Below, one piece after another: positions 34,686 to 43,892 of a DNA stretch of 64,000 bases. Source of the stretch: Micromonospora noduli (GTDB lineage: Bacteria; Actinomycetota; Actinomycetes; Mycobacteriales; Micromonosporaceae); the NCBI RefSeq assembly GCF_003264365.1, contig NZ_PYAK01000015.1:1-64000 (forward strand). Direction: 5' to 3'. The position numbers and the translations under genes were made by a program. Within the stretch, counting starts at the first letter, position 1, and the number at the start of each line of letters is the position of its first letter. The notes under the pieces were generated by a model, which was not told the DNA's origin, searched no databases, and worked only from the letters and a program-made list of their open reading frames with translations.

Positions 34686-35753
34686 GTGGGGCTGATGACC
34701 ATCGGGGCGTTCGCCCGGGCGGCGAGGCTGACACCGAAGGCGTTGCGCCTGTACGACCAGGTTGGGTTGCTGGTGCCGGCCGCTGTCGATCCGGAGTCCG
34801 GTTATCGGCTCTACGACCCGGCTCAGCTGCCGGTGGCTCGGCTGGTCGCCCAGTTGCGTCGGCTCGGTATGCCGCTGGCGACGATCCGGGTCGTGTGCGG
34901 CTTGGAGCCCGCGGCGGCGGCTGAGGCGGTCACCGCGTACTGGCGGCAGGTCAGCGCCGACACCGCGGCGCGTGCCCGGCTCGCCACCCTCCTCGTGGAT
35001 CACCTGTCTGAAGGGGGCGCCACCATGTCCGACCCGAATCCCACAGTTGCCGTCCGTTGCGCCGCCGGTTGTGACACCGGGCTGGTGCGCGACAGCAACG
35101 AGGACACCGCGTACGCCGGCGAGCGGTTGCTCGCCGTGGCCGACGGTATGCGGGGGCCCGGTGGTGCGGCCGCCAGCGCCGCCGCCGTCGACGCCCTGAA
35201 GCCGTTGGCGTTCACCGACGTGCCGGCCGCCGACCTGCTGGCGATGCTGGCCGGCGCGGTGAGCGACGCCGACCGCGCCGTGCACGGGTTGGCCACCGAC
35301 ACCGACCAGCCGGTCACCACGCTGACCGCGCTGCTGCTCAGCGGTTCCCGGCTGGCGCTGGTGCACGTCGGTGACACCCGGGCCTACCTGCTGCGCGGCG
35401 GTGAGCTGTCGCTGCTCACGCAGGATCACACCTGGGTGCAGGCCCAGGTCGATCAGGGGCGGCTCGACCGGGACCAGGCCGCGACGCATCCGCAGCGCGC
35501 GGTGCTGGTGCGCGCCCTCGGCGGCGGTCGGCAGGTCGAGGCGGATCTGGCGCTGCGTACCGCGTTGCCGGGTGACCGGTATTTGTTGTGCTCCGACGGG
35601 CTGTCCGCGGTCGTCGACCGGGCCGATCTGGGGTCGGCGTTGGGTGCGACGGACGATCCCGAGGACACGGTGCGGGCGCTGATCGATCTGGCGCGGGCCG
35701 AGGGGGCGCCGGACAACATCGCGTGCGTCGTCGCCGACGTCGTCGCGGTATAG
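34686..35753 (+). CDS. MerR regulator fused to PP2C-type phosphatase
   Basis: A 355-residue protein with two unrelated domains in one open frame. Residues 4-75 form a MerR winged helix (MTIGAFARAARLTPKALRLY, GYRLYDPAQLPVARLVAQLR). Residues 115-355 form a PP2C phosphatase: DTGLVRDSNEDTAYAGERLL, AVADGMRGPGG, LALVHVGDTRAYLLRGGEL, LLCSDGLSAVVDRADL and GAPDNIACVVADV, with all metal-binding Asp motifs present. GTG 34686 has GAGGAGG nine bases upstream. An internal ATG at 35024 with AAGGGGG upstream could also produce the phosphatase alone. TTGACCTTGACC at 34612-34623 is the only promoter-like feature noticed. Confidence 0.85.
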   Translation: MGLMTIGAFARAARLTPKALRLYDQVGLLVPAAVDPESGYRLYDPAQLPVARLVAQLRRLGMPLATIRVVCGLEPAAAAEAVTAYWRQVSADTAARARLATLLVDHLSEGGATMSDPNPTVAVRCAAGCDTGLVRDSNEDTAYAGERLLAVADGMRGPGGAAASAAAVDALKPLAFTDVPAADLLAMLAGAVSDADRAVHGLATDTDQPVTTLTALLLSGSRLALVHVGDTRAYLLRGGELSLLTQDHTWVQAQVDQGRLDRDQAATHPQRAVLVRALGGGRQVEADLALRTALPGDRYLLCSDGLSAVVDRADLGSALGATDDPEDTVRALIDLARAEGAPDNIACVVADVVAV

Positions 35754-35852
35754 CCGTCGTCTTCGCCGCCGACGCCACCCGCGCCGGGTGGGGCCGCCCA
35801 CCCGGCGCGGGGCTCGGCGTTGGTGAACCGGTTGAGGCAGCATGGAGAGGTG

Positions 35853-36695
35853 ATGGAGAGCTTCGACGCGTTGACCTCGCTGGTGACCGGTGGTGGGGTG
35901 GTGGTGCTCAGCGGCGCCGGCCTGTCCACCGAGTCGGGAATTCCGGACTACCGGGGGCCCAGCGGGGTGGCGCGGCGGCACACGCCGATGACCTTCCAGG
36001 CGTTCACCCGCGATCCCCTGGCCCGGCGGCGCTACTGGGCGCGCAGCCACCTGGGCTGGCGGCTGATCGCGGGCGCGGCGCCCAACGCCGGGCACCGGGC
36101 GGTGGCCGGGCTGCAACACGCCGGGCTGGTCGACACGGTGATCACCCAGAACGTCGACGGTCTGCACGGTGCGGCCGGCAGCCCGTCGGTGATCGAGCTG
36201 CACGGCCGCCTCGACGAGGTGACCTGCCTGGACTGCGGCAACCTGACCTCCCGGGAGGAGCTGCATCGGCGGCTGCGCGAGGCCAACCCGGAGTTCGTGG
36301 CCCGCGTCGCCGCGGTCAACCCGGACGGTGATGTTGATCTCCCCGATGAGCAGGTGGCGGCGTTTCGGCCGGTGGACTGCGGGATCTGCGGCACGGGGAT
36401 GCTGAAACCGGACGTGGTGTTCTTCGGTGAGACGGTCCCGGCGCAGCGGGTGGCGCGGTGTTTCGCGGCCGTGGAGCAGGCCCGGTCGTTGCTGGTGCTC
36501 GGGTCGTCGTTGACGGTGATGTCGGGTCGCCGGTTCGTGATTCGGGCCGCGAAACGGGGCATCCCGGTCGCGATCGTCAACCAGGGGCCGACCCGGGGTG
36601 ACGGCCACGCCACCGTGTGCGTCGACGCGCCGCTGGGCGTCGTGCTGCCGCAGCTCGCCGCGCGGGTCGCCACTGGAGCCCCACTCAAGGTGTGA
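35853..36695 (+). CDS. NAD-dependent protein deacylase (Sir2 family)
   Basis: A 280-residue sirtuin. NAD motifs are [20 protein letters not shown] and [12 protein letters not shown]. The catalytic His is in [11 protein letters not shown]. The zinc cysteines are CLDCGN and CGICG, and the later motif [11 protein letters not shown] suits class II (SIRT4-like) enzymes. It removes acyl groups from lysines in the cytoplasm. ATG 35853 has GGAGAGG just upstream; GTG 35850 and an earlier start at 35820 are alternatives. It ends 78 bases before the glycine riboswitch. Confidence 0.9.
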   Translation: MESFDALTSLVTGGGVVVLSGAGLSTESGIPDYRGPSGVARRHTPMTFQAFTRDPLARRRYWARSHLGWRLIAGAAPNAGHRAVAGLQHAGLVDTVITQNVDGLHGAAGSPSVIELHGRLDEVTCLDCGNLTSREELHRRLREANPEFVARVAAVNPDGDVDLPDEQVAAFRPVDCGICGTGMLKPDVVFFGETVPAQRVARCFAAVEQARSLLVLGSSLTVMSGRRFVIRAAKRGIPVAIVNQGPTRGDGHATVCVDAPLGVVLPQLAARVATGAPLKV

Positions 36696-36773
36696 CGGCG
36701 GGGCCCTGGGGGCCCGGGGGTAGGACATCCGCCGGAAACACCAACGCTGGTAGCGTTGACCATGCCGGTAACA

Positions 36774-36911
36774 CCCACGTGGGAGAGACCGCCCGACAGC
36801 ACGCAGGGCGGCGCCGAAGGGGCAAATCCTCCCCGGAACCTCTCAGGCAAAAGGACCTCGTGGGCAGGCACTGTGGAGTGCCCCTGCGGGTGCGACAGAG
36901 GGGGAGGCCGA
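36774..36911 (+). promoter_or_regulatory. Glycine riboswitch upstream of gcvP
   Basis: The aptamer core is unmistakable: GGGAGAGACC, then GCCGAAGGGGCAA, CCTCCCCGGAACCTCTCAGG and CAAAAGGACC. P1 pairs CCCACG (36774-36779) with CGTGGG (36859-36864). A shortened second unit follows to about 36911, ending GACAGAGGGGGAGGCC, without a full second core. In actinobacteria this element turns on gcv genes when glycine is high. It lies 30 bases before the gcvP start. Confidence 0.92.
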
Positions 36912-36940
36912 CACGTCGACCTCGCCCCGGGAGTGCCCCT

Positions 36941-39763
36941 ATGACCGTAGAGCAGTTCGCCACCCGTCACATCGGTCCCGGCCCCGACGATGAGCGTCGA
37001 ATGCTGGAGGTCGTCGGGCACGACTCGATCGACGAGCTGATGGACGCCGCGATCCCCGAGGTGATCCGCTGGCACGGCACCCTCGACCTGCCCGACCCGG
37101 CCACCGAGGCCGAGACGATCGCCGAGCTGCGGGCCCTCGCGGCACGTAACACCGTCGCCGTCTCCATGATCGGGTTGGGGTACCACGGCACGCACACCCC
37201 GGCGGTGATCCGCCGCAACGTGCTGGAGGACCCGGCCTGGTACACGGCGTACACGCCGTACCAGCCGGAGATCAGCCAGGGCCGCCTGGAGGCGCTGCTG
37301 AACTTCCAGACCATGGTCACCGACCTGACCGGGTTGGCCACCGCGAACGCCTCGATGCTCGACGAGGGCACCGCTGCGGCGGAGGCGATGACCCTGGCGC
37401 GGCGGGCCTCCAAGAGCAAGAGCGGCGTGTACGTCGTCGACGCCGACGCGTTGCCGCAGACCATCGCGGTGATCACCAGCCGGGCCGAGCCGCTCGGCAT
37501 CGACGTGCGGGTCCTCGACGTGCAGCGCGACGAGTTGCCGGCGGAGTTCTTCGGCCTGCACCTGCAGTACCCGGGGGCGTCCGGGGCGGTGCGCGACCAC
37601 GCGGCGCTCGTGGAGGCGGCGCACGCCGTCGGCGCTCTGGTGACCGTGGCGGCGGACCTGCTGGCGTTGACGCTGCTGCGCGCACCGGGGCAGATCGGCG
37701 CGGACATCGCCGCCGGCACCACCCAGCGTTTCGGCGTACCGATGGGCTTCGGTGGGCCGCACGCCGGTTACCTGGCGGTGCGCTCGGGCCTGGAGCGGAT
37801 GCTGCCCGGGCGCCTGGTCGGAGTGTCGCGCGACGCGGACGGCAACCCGGCCTACCGGTTGGCGTTGCAGACCCGTGAGCAGCACATCCGCCGGGAGAAG
37901 GCGACCAGCAACATCTGCACCGCGCAGGTGCTGCTCGCGGTGATGGCCGGCATGTACGCCGTCTACCACGGCCCGGACGGGCTGCGGGACATCGCGACGC
38001 GTACCCATCGGATGGCGGCGCGGCTCGCGGCCGGGTTGCGCGCCGGCGGGGTGGACGTCGCGGACGTCGCGTTCTTCGACACCGTCACCGCGACCGTGCC
38101 CGGGCGGGCCGCCGAGGTGGTGGCCGCCGCCGCGGACCGTGGTGTGAACCTGCGGCTGGTCGACGCCGACCGGGTGGGGGTGTCCTGCGACGAGACCACC
38201 ACCGACGCGCACCTGGCGCAGGTGTGGGCGGCGTTCGGGGTGCCCGCGTTCGACGGCGACGTGGACACGGCCCTGCCGGTCGACCTGACGCGCGGCAGCG
38301 ACTTCCTCACCCACCCGGTGTTCCGCAGCCACCACTCGGAGACGGCGATGCTGCGCTACCTGCGGCGGCTGTCGGACTTCGACTACGCCCTGGACCGGGG
38401 CATGATCCCGCTCGGGTCGTGCACGATGAAGCTGAACGCGACCACCGAGATGGAGCCGGTCAGCTGGGCGGAGTTCGCGAACATCCACCCGTTCGCGCCG
38501 GACGCGCAGACCGTCGGGTACCGGGAGATGATCGGTCAGCTGGAGTCGTGGCTGGCCGAGGTGACCGGCTACGACGCGGTGAGCGTGCAGCCCAACGCCG
38601 GTTCGCAGGGCGAGCTGGCCGGGTTGCTGGCGATCCGCTCGTACCACGCGTCGCGGGGTGAGACGCACCGCGACGTGTGCCTGATCCCGTCGTCGGCGCA
38701 CGGCACGAACGCGGCGTCGGCGGTGATGGCCGGCATGCGGGTCGTCGTGGTGGCCTGCGACGACGACGGCAACGTCGACCTCGTCGACCTGGACGCGAAG
38801 ATCGACAAGCACCGGGACGCGCTCGCCGCGATCATGGTGACGTACCCGTCCACGCACGGCGTGTACGAGACGGGCATCGCGTCGTTGTGCGCGAAGGTCC
38901 ACGACGCCGGCGGGCAGGTGTACGTCGACGGGGCGAACCTCAACGCCCTGGTCGGGTTCGCCAAGCCCGGCAAGTTCGGCGCGGACGTGTCGCACCTGAA
39001 CCTGCACAAGACGTTCTGCATCCCGCACGGCGGCGGTGGCCCCGGGGTGGGCCCGGTGGCGGTCCGCGCGCACCTGGCGCCGTTCCTGCCCGGTGACCCG
39101 CTGGGCGCGCACGTGGACGCCACGCCGGCGATCTCGGCGGCGAAGTACGGGTCGGCGGGGATCCTGCCGATCCCGTGGGCGTACCTGCGGATGATGGGCG
39201 CCGAGGGGCTGACCCGGGCCACCGGTGTGGCGGTCCTCGCGGCGAACTACGTGGCGGCGCGACTGCGGGGGCACTTCCCGGTGCTGTACGCCGGCAACAA
39301 GGGCCTGGTGGCGCACGAGTGCATCCTCGACCTGCGGCCGTTGACGAAGGCGACCGGGGTGAGCGTCGACGACGTGGCGAAGCGGCTGATCGACTACGGC
39401 TTCCACGCGCCGACGATGTCGTTCCCGGTGGCGGGGACGCTGATGGTGGAGCCGACCGAGAGCGAGGACCTGGCCGAGCTGGACCGGTTCTGTGACGCGA
39501 TGATCGCGATCCGCGCGGAGATCGAGCAGGTGGGTTCCGGGGCGTGGCCGGCGGGGGACAACCCCCTGGCCAACGCGCCGCACACCGCGGCGATGGTCAG
39601 CGGTGACGAGTGGTCACACGCGTACCCGCGGTCGGTGGGCGCGTATCCGGCCGGGGTGGACCGGGCCGGGAAGTACTGGCCGCCGGTGCGGCGCATCGAC
39701 GGCGCGTACGGCGACCGGAACCTGGTCTGCTCGTGCCCGTCGCCGGAGGCGTTCGAGGACTGA
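36941..39763 (+). CDS. gcvP: Glycine dehydrogenase (aminomethyl-transferring), P protein
   Basis: A 940-residue PLP enzyme of the glycine cleavage system. It decarboxylates glycine and loads the aminomethyl group onto GcvH. The N-terminal half starts [16 protein letters not shown] and includes [14 protein letters not shown] and [20 protein letters not shown]; the C-terminal half contains the PLP site [16 protein letters not shown] (Lys690) and [13 protein letters not shown] [12 protein letters not shown]. Full length for the single-chain type. ATG 36941 follows the glycine riboswitch. GcvT is not in the window. Confidence 0.96.
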   Translation: MTVEQFATRHIGPGPDDERRMLEVVGHDSIDELMDAAIPEVIRWHGTLDLPDPATEAETIAELRALAARNTVAVSMIGLGYHGTHTPAVIRRNVLEDPAWYTAYTPYQPEISQGRLEALLNFQTMVTDLTGLATANASMLDEGTAAAEAMTLARRASKSKSGVYVVDADALPQTIAVITSRAEPLGIDVRVLDVQRDELPAEFFGLHLQYPGASGAVRDHAALVEAAHAVGALVTVAADLLALTLLRAPGQIGADIAAGTTQRFGVPMGFGGPHAGYLAVRSGLERMLPGRLVGVSRDADGNPAYRLALQTREQHIRREKATSNICTAQVLLAVMAGMYAVYHGPDGLRDIATRTHRMAARLAAGLRAGGVDVADVAFFDTVTATVPGRAAEVVAAAADRGVNLRLVDADRVGVSCDETTTDAHLAQVWAAFGVPAFDGDVDTALPVDLTRGSDFLTHPVFRSHHSETAMLRYLRRLSDFDYALDRGMIPLGSCTMKLNATTEMEPVSWAEFANIHPFAPDAQTVGYREMIGQLESWLAEVTGYDAVSVQPNAGSQGELAGLLAIRSYHASRGETHRDVCLIPSSAHGTNAASAVMAGMRVVVVACDDDGNVDLVDLDAKIDKHRDALAAIMVTYPSTHGVYETGIASLCAKVHDAGGQVYVDGANLNALVGFAKPGKFGADVSHLNLHKTFCIPHGGGGPGVGPVAVRAHLAPFLPGDPLGAHVDATPAISAAKYGSAGILPIPWAYLRMMGAEGLTRATGVAVLAANYVAARLRGHFPVLYAGNKGLVAHECILDLRPLTKATGVSVDDVAKRLIDYGFHAPTMSFPVAGTLMVEPTESEDLAELDRFCDAMIAIRAEIEQVGSGAWPAGDNPLANAPHTAAMVSGDEWSHAYPRSVGAYPAGVDRAGKYWPPVRRIDGAYGDRNLVCSCPSPEAFED

Positions 39764-39798
39764 CGACGCCGCAGCCGGTCGAGGACTGACGACGGCGC

Positions 39799-39828
39799 GC
39801 CGGGGCGGGCGGTACGGCCTGCCCCGGC
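39799..39828 (+). terminator. Stem-loop after gcvP
   Basis: GCCGGGGC (39799-39806) pairs with GCCCCGGC (39821-39828) around 14 bases. A short direct duplication (CGAGGACTGACGACG) covers the gcvP stop codon and repeats at about 39779. Confidence 0.55.
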
Positions 39829-39913
39829 AGCCGCTGCGACCTGGGCGGGGACGTCCCTTACCGGGGGACTAGCCTGGGTCGACGGCGGCTAAACGGTGAC
39901 GCTGAGTGGTCGG

Positions 39914-40114
39914 TCAGGCCACGAGAGCGTGGCGGGCGGGGCCGCGGTGCGGTGCGATGCTGCTGCCGTCGGGAAGCAGCTCGCCGGTGTCCTCGAAGAC
40001 GATGACACCGTTGCAGAGCAGGCTCCAGCCCTGCTCACGGAAGCAGGCGAGGACCCGCGCGGCTTCCCGGTCGGTGGCTTCAGCGGAGGGGCAGGTCGGT
40101 TGGTGCTGGCACAT
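39914..40114 (-). CDS. DUF5999 family protein
   Basis: A 66-residue protein starting MCQHQPTCPSAEATDREAA, followed by EQGWSLLCNGVIVFEDTGE and LLPDGSSIAPHR. This is the pattern of DUF5999 in actinobacteria. Three Cys and a His near the N-terminus could bind a metal. ATG 40114 has GGAG six bases upstream, so it is preferred over ATG 40147, which adds a second Cys/His-rich stretch without a ribosome site. Divergent from the pabB-like gene. Confidence 0.85.
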   Translation of the reverse strand: MCQHQPTCPSAEATDREAARVLACFREQGWSLLCNGVIVFEDTGELLPDGSSIAPHRGPARHALVA

Positions 40115-40237
40115 CGGGTTCTCCGGACTGTGGGGGCACTGTGTCATGGTTCACATGACCAGTGACGCACAGTACCAAGCGAAAGTGTCCAGCATCGAGC
40201 AGGTGCCCGCCTGGTGCACGGGAAATCCACTGAACGG

Positions 40238-41512
40238 ATGAGGAAGGTTGGACCGTACGGCGTGGAAACGCTCCCACAGGTGTGTGCCGCGGGCAGCGGC
40301 CCGGCTGGCTTGGCCGCGGGCAGCGGCCCGGCGGCGTTGGCCGCCCACCGCGGCCCTGCTGCGTCGATCGATGTACCCGCCGCGCCGGCAGTGTGCCGGG
40401 GAGCGCTGACCGAACGCGCCCGCCTGCACTGGTCCCTCGGCGACGGCGGCGACCCCGCAGCCCTCGCCGAGGAGTTCCTCGCGGCGCACGGTTTACCCCT
40501 GCACGACCTGACCCGACCCTCCACCGGCCAGCACGGCACCGGGGTCTGCGGCGCGGCGCTGTACCTGTCCGCCGCCGCCGGGGCGCTGCTGGCCGGCGCA
40601 CCCACCGGGGCGCCCGAACCCGCACCGGCCCTGCCCGACCTCGCCGTCGTCGTCTACCAGCACGGCCCCACCCCTGTCGCCCGGCCCGGCCCGCCGCCGC
40701 CGTGGTGGCTCGGCGAGTGGGTCGAGAGCTGGACCCCCGGCCAGCACGCCGCCGCCGTCGACGCGGTCCGCGCCGCCATCGGCCGCGGCGACGTCTACCA
40801 GAGCAACCTCGTCGGCCACGCCGCCGCCTCCTACACCGGCGACCCGCTGCCGGCCCTGAGCCGCCTCGGCGCGCTCCCCGGCGCCCGCTACGGCGGCGTC
40901 CTCACCGGCGACGGCTGGGCCATCGGCTGCGCCTCCCCGGAAACCCTCGTCGAGGTCACCGACGGGCAGGTGATCACCCGCCCGATCAAGGGCACCCGCC
41001 CGGCCACCGCCACCGGCCGCGCCGAACTGCTCGCCAGCGCGAAGGAACGCGCCGAACACATCATGATCGTCGACCTGGAACGCAACGACCTCGCCCGCAT
41101 CGCCCGCACCGGCACCGTCACCGTCGACGAGCTGTTCGCCGTGCGCCGCTGGTGCGACCTGTGGCAGGCCGAGTCGACAGTCCGCGCCGCCGCCGCCGAC
41201 GGCCTCGGCCTCGCCGACCTGCTGCGCGCCACCTGCCCCGGCGGCTCCGTCACCGGCGCCCCGAAACTCGCCGCCCTGACCCAGATCAGCGCCCTCGAAC
41301 CGGTCGGGCGGGGCGCCAGCATGGGCGCGCTGGGCTGGGTCGCCCCGGGCCACGTCGACCTGGGCCTGACCATCCGCACCGCCGCCGCCGACGGCCAACG
41401 GCTGCACACCTGGGCCGGCGGCGGCATCACCTGGGACAGCGACGCACACGCCGAGGTCGCCGAGGCCGCCGCGAAGACCACCCCGATCCGCGCCACCCTG
41501 GCCGGGCGCTGA
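40238..41512 (+). CDS. pabB: Aminodeoxychorismate synthase component I-like (PabB)
   Basis: A ~424-residue chorismate-binding enzyme. Core motifs: GDVYQSNLVGHAAA, RPIKGTRPATATG, KERAEHIMIVDLERNDLARI and CPGGSVTGAPKLAAL. These fit the PabB/TrpE family; the KG-T-R motif with Thr suggests aminodeoxychorismate rather than anthranilate synthesis, hence a folate (p-aminobenzoate) role. The N-terminus has an internal repeat (GPAGLAAGSGPAALAA) and low complexity. The exact start is uncertain: ATG 40238 is used, with GTG 40262 and GTG 40214 possible; none has a clear ribosome site. Confidence 0.8.
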   Translation: MRKVGPYGVETLPQVCAAGSGPAGLAAGSGPAALAAHRGPAASIDVPAAPAVCRGALTERARLHWSLGDGGDPAALAEEFLAAHGLPLHDLTRPSTGQHGTGVCGAALYLSAAAGALLAGAPTGAPEPAPALPDLAVVVYQHGPTPVARPGPPPPWWLGEWVESWTPGQHAAAVDAVRAAIGRGDVYQSNLVGHAAASYTGDPLPALSRLGALPGARYGGVLTGDGWAIGCASPETLVEVTDGQVITRPIKGTRPATATGRAELLASAKERAEHIMIVDLERNDLARIARTGTVTVDELFAVRRWCDLWQAESTVRAAAADGLGLADLLRATCPGGSVTGAPKLAALTQISALEPVGRGASMGALGWVAPGHVDLGLTIRTAAADGQRLHTWAGGGITWDSDAHAEVAEAAAKTTPIRATLAGR

Positions 41513-41544
41513 CCGCCGCACGGCACGGCGATACGCTGAACCCC

Positions 41545-42054
41545 ATGACCATGCGGCCCATCCGGATCATCGGCGACCCTGTCCTGCGCACCGGATGCGA
41601 ACCGGTCACCACCTTCGACGCCGAGCTGCGGGCCCTCGTCACCGACCTGATGGACACCCTGCTCGGCGCCCCCGGCCGCGCCGGCGTCGCCGCACCGCAG
41701 ATCGGCGTCAGCGCCCAGGTGTTCGTCTACGACGCCGACGGGCACCGCGGCCACCTCATCAACCCCACCCTGGAGCTGTCCGACGAGCTCCAGGACGACG
41801 AGGAGGGCTGCCTGTCCATCCCCGGGCTGTACTTCCCGACCGTGCGGGCCCTGCACGCCACCGCCCACGGCGTCGACCAGCACGGCGAGCCGCTGACCAT
41901 CGCCGGCAGCGGGTTCCTGGCCCGCGCCCTGCAACACGTGACCGACCACCTGGGCGGGAAGCTCTACGTCGACACCCTGCGCGGCGACACCCGCCGCCGG
42001 GCCCTGCGCGAGATCCGCGCCGGGCGCTTCGACTCACCCAGCCGCCGCGGCTAG
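41545..42054 (+). CDS. def: Peptide deformylase-like protein with altered HExxH
   Basis: A 169-residue protein of the deformylase family, which removes formyl groups from new proteins. Motif 1 is GRAGVAAPQIG (Gln52). Motif 2 is EEGCLSIPG (Cys89, metal ligand). Motif 3, normally QHExDH, reads LQHVTDHLGG: His131 and His135 are kept but the catalytic Glu is Val132 (codon GTG at 41938-41940). A single A-to-T change from GAG would explain this. Activity is therefore doubtful. It starts 32 bases after the pabB-like gene. Its stop shares the sequence CTAG with the convergent permease gene. Confidence 0.87.
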   Translation: MTMRPIRIIGDPVLRTGCEPVTTFDAELRALVTDLMDTLLGAPGRAGVAAPQIGVSAQVFVYDADGHRGHLINPTLELSDELQDDEEGCLSIPGLYFPTVRALHATAHGVDQHGEPLTIAGSGFLARALQHVTDHLGGKLYVDTLRGDTRRRALREIRAGRFDSPSRRG

Positions 42055-42821
42055 CTCACCCACTGGTCGTGGCCCAGCTTCGCGACCAACGCCACCACCA
42101 CCACCAGCAACACCACCCGCACGAACCCGGAGCCGCGGCGCAACGCCATCCGCGCCCCCAGCACCGCGCCGGCGATGTTGCACACCGCCATGCCCGCGCC
42201 CAGCAGCCACCACACGTGCCCGGTCACCCCGAACACCACCAGCGCGCCCAGGTTCGTCCCCGCGTTGACAACCTTCGCCATCGCCGAGCCGTGCACGAAG
42301 TCCGCGCCCACCAGGGCGGTGAACGCCAACACCAGAAACGTGCCGGTGCCCGGGCCGATCAACCCGTCGTACAGGGCGATCCCCACCCCGGCCACCGCGA
42401 TCACCACCGCCACCCGCACCGGAGTGCGCTTCGCCGGCACCGCCACCACCCCCATCCGGGGACGCAGCAGCACGAACACCGCCACCGACACCAGCACCAC
42501 CAACACGACCGGCCGGTACGCCGACGCCGGCACCGCCCCGGCCAACGCCGCGCCGACACCCGCGCTGAGCACCGCTAACCCCGCCGCCGGGCCCGCCACC
42601 CGCCAGTCGACCTTCGTCCTGCGGGCGTACGTCGCCGCCGCAGTGGCCGTACCGAAGATCGCGGCCAACTTGTTCGTGCCCAACGCGGTGGCCACCGGCA
42701 ACCCCGGGGCGGCCACCAACAACGCCGGCAGCAGCAACAACCCACCACCACCGACCACGGCATCGACCCACCCGGCCATCGCGGCGGCGGCCAGCAGGGT
42801 ACTCAGCGTCACGGCGTCCAC
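42051..42821 (-). CDS. TauE/SafE-family sulfite/anion permease
   Basis: A 256-residue membrane protein with about eight helices. The family-typical first repeat has AGWVDAVVGGGGLLLLPALL and LGTNKLAAIFGTATAA. The second repeat has GLIGPGTGTFLVLAFTALVG and AKVVNAGTNLGALVVF. It exports sulfite or related organic anions by family knowledge; the substrate here is unknown. GTG 42821 is chosen at the point where the first helix begins; GTG 42878 is an alternative adding 19 residues. It converges with the deformylase gene, overlapping by three bases. Confidence 0.85.
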   Translation of the reverse strand: MDAVTLSTLLAAAAMAGWVDAVVGGGGLLLLPALLVAAPGLPVATALGTNKLAAIFGTATAAATYARRTKVDWRVAGPAAGLAVLSAGVGAALAGAVPASAYRPVVLVVLVSVAVFVLLRPRMGVVAVPAKRTPVRVAVVIAVAGVGIALYDGLIGPGTGTFLVLAFTALVGADFVHGSAMAKVVNAGTNLGALVVFGVTGHVWWLLGAGMAVCNIAGAVLGARMALRRGSGFVRVVLLVVVVALVAKLGHDQWVS

Positions 42822-42882
42822 GGGCGGCAATTCTGCCCACCCGACGCGCCTCACCGGCACCCGAGTGGCCAGCCTCACCCGG

Positions 42883-42966
42883 TCACCGACCCCGCGTACG
42901 CCGCAACCACACCCCCAACGCGCCGACCGCCACGAACACCAGCACCGAACACAGCAGGACCTTCAC
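42883..42966 (-). CDS. Possible 27-residue single-helix membrane peptide
   Basis: GTG 42966 opens a frame KVLLCSVLVFVAVGALGVWL followed by a basic tail (RRTRGR) and TGA. The hydrophobic helix with positive C-terminal end is like known bacterial micro-membrane proteins. It lies 61 bases upstream of the TauE start on the same strand. It is too short to be certain, and no clear ribosome site is seen. Confidence 0.3.
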   Translation of the reverse strand: MKVLLCSVLVFVAVGALGVWLRRTRGR

Positions 42967-43004
42967 CACCCGGCAACCATGCCACGGGCACGTAAGGTGC
43001 AGGA

Positions 43005-43784
43005 GTGCGCCTGGCCACCTTCAACCTGCTGCACGGACGGTCCCTCACCGACGGGCTCGTCGACTCCGACCGACTCGCCGCCGCCATCGGCGCCCTCGAC
43101 GCCGACGTGCTCGCCCTGCAGGAGGTCGACCGCGACCAACGCCGCAGCGGCAACCTCGACCTCACCGCCATCGCCGCCCGCGCCCTCGGCGCACCCCACC
43201 ACCGCTTCGCCGCCGCCGTCGTCGGCACCCCCGGCGAACAGTTCCGCCCACTGCGCCACGACGACGACGGCCACGGCGAACCCTGCTACGGCATCGGGCT
43301 GATCAGCCGATACCCCGTCCGCAGCTGGCAGGTCACCCGACTCAAGCCGGCGCCGGTGCGCTCACCGGTCTACGTGCCCGGCCCCCGCGGCGGCCTCATC
43401 CTGCTGCACGACGAACCCCGCGTGGTCCTCGCCGCCGTCCTGGACACCCCGCACGGCCCCCTCACCGTCGCAGCGACCCACCTGTCCTTCGTGCCCGGGT
43501 GGAACGCCCGCCAACTACGTCAGACCGTCCGCGCCCTGCGCGCGCTACCGGGGCCCCGCGTCCTGCTCGGCGACCTCAACCTGCCCGCCGGCGCGGCCCG
43601 GCTCATCTCCGGCTGGCGCCCCCTGGGCCGACGCCCCACCTACCCGTCCGGGCAGCCCCGCGTCCAACTCGACCACATCCTCGCCGACCGGCACGCCCTC
43701 GACCAGCTCCCACCCGTACGCGCGGTCACCGCGCCGGCGTCCACCATCTCCGACCACCGACCCCTGCTGGTCGACCTCGGCTGA
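43005..43784 (+). CDS. Endonuclease/exonuclease/phosphatase family protein
   Basis: A 259-residue protein with the metal-dependent EEP fold: MRLATFNLLHGRS (Asn ligand), DVLALQEVDRDQRRSG (Glu), GLISRYPV, LTVAATHLSF (His), LLGDLNLP (Asp/Asn pair) and TISDHRPLLVDL (catalytic Asp-His). The family cleaves phosphodiesters in DNA, RNA or lipids; the substrate is not predictable. GTG 43005 is directly preceded by GCAGGA. Monocistronic. Confidence 0.87.
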   Translation: MRLATFNLLHGRSLTDGLVDSDRLAAAIGALDADVLALQEVDRDQRRSGNLDLTAIAARALGAPHHRFAAAVVGTPGEQFRPLRHDDDGHGEPCYGIGLISRYPVRSWQVTRLKPAPVRSPVYVPGPRGGLILLHDEPRVVLAAVLDTPHGPLTVAATHLSFVPGWNARQLRQTVRALRALPGPRVLLGDLNLPAGAARLISGWRPLGRRPTYPSGQPRVQLDHILADRHALDQLPPVRAVTAPASTISDHRPLLVDLG

Positions 43785-43892
43785 GCATCATCGCCCAACC
43801 GGCCGCATCGCGGCTCACGAATGCCTAGGGTGGGCTCGCCGACAACCACGCTGTCGCGCCATCGCCACCCCCGACATGACAGGGAGCTGACC

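Noticed and set aside
36756..36944. 62-codon frame before gcvP
   Set aside because: It is the riboswitch read as protein; the RNA motifs explain the sequence.
36032..39583. 1183-codon open frame on the minus strand
   Set aside because: It lies antisense to gcvP and the sirtuin, with an Arg/His/Gly-rich composition typical of the antisense of GC-rich genes; gcvP is unmistakable on the other strand.
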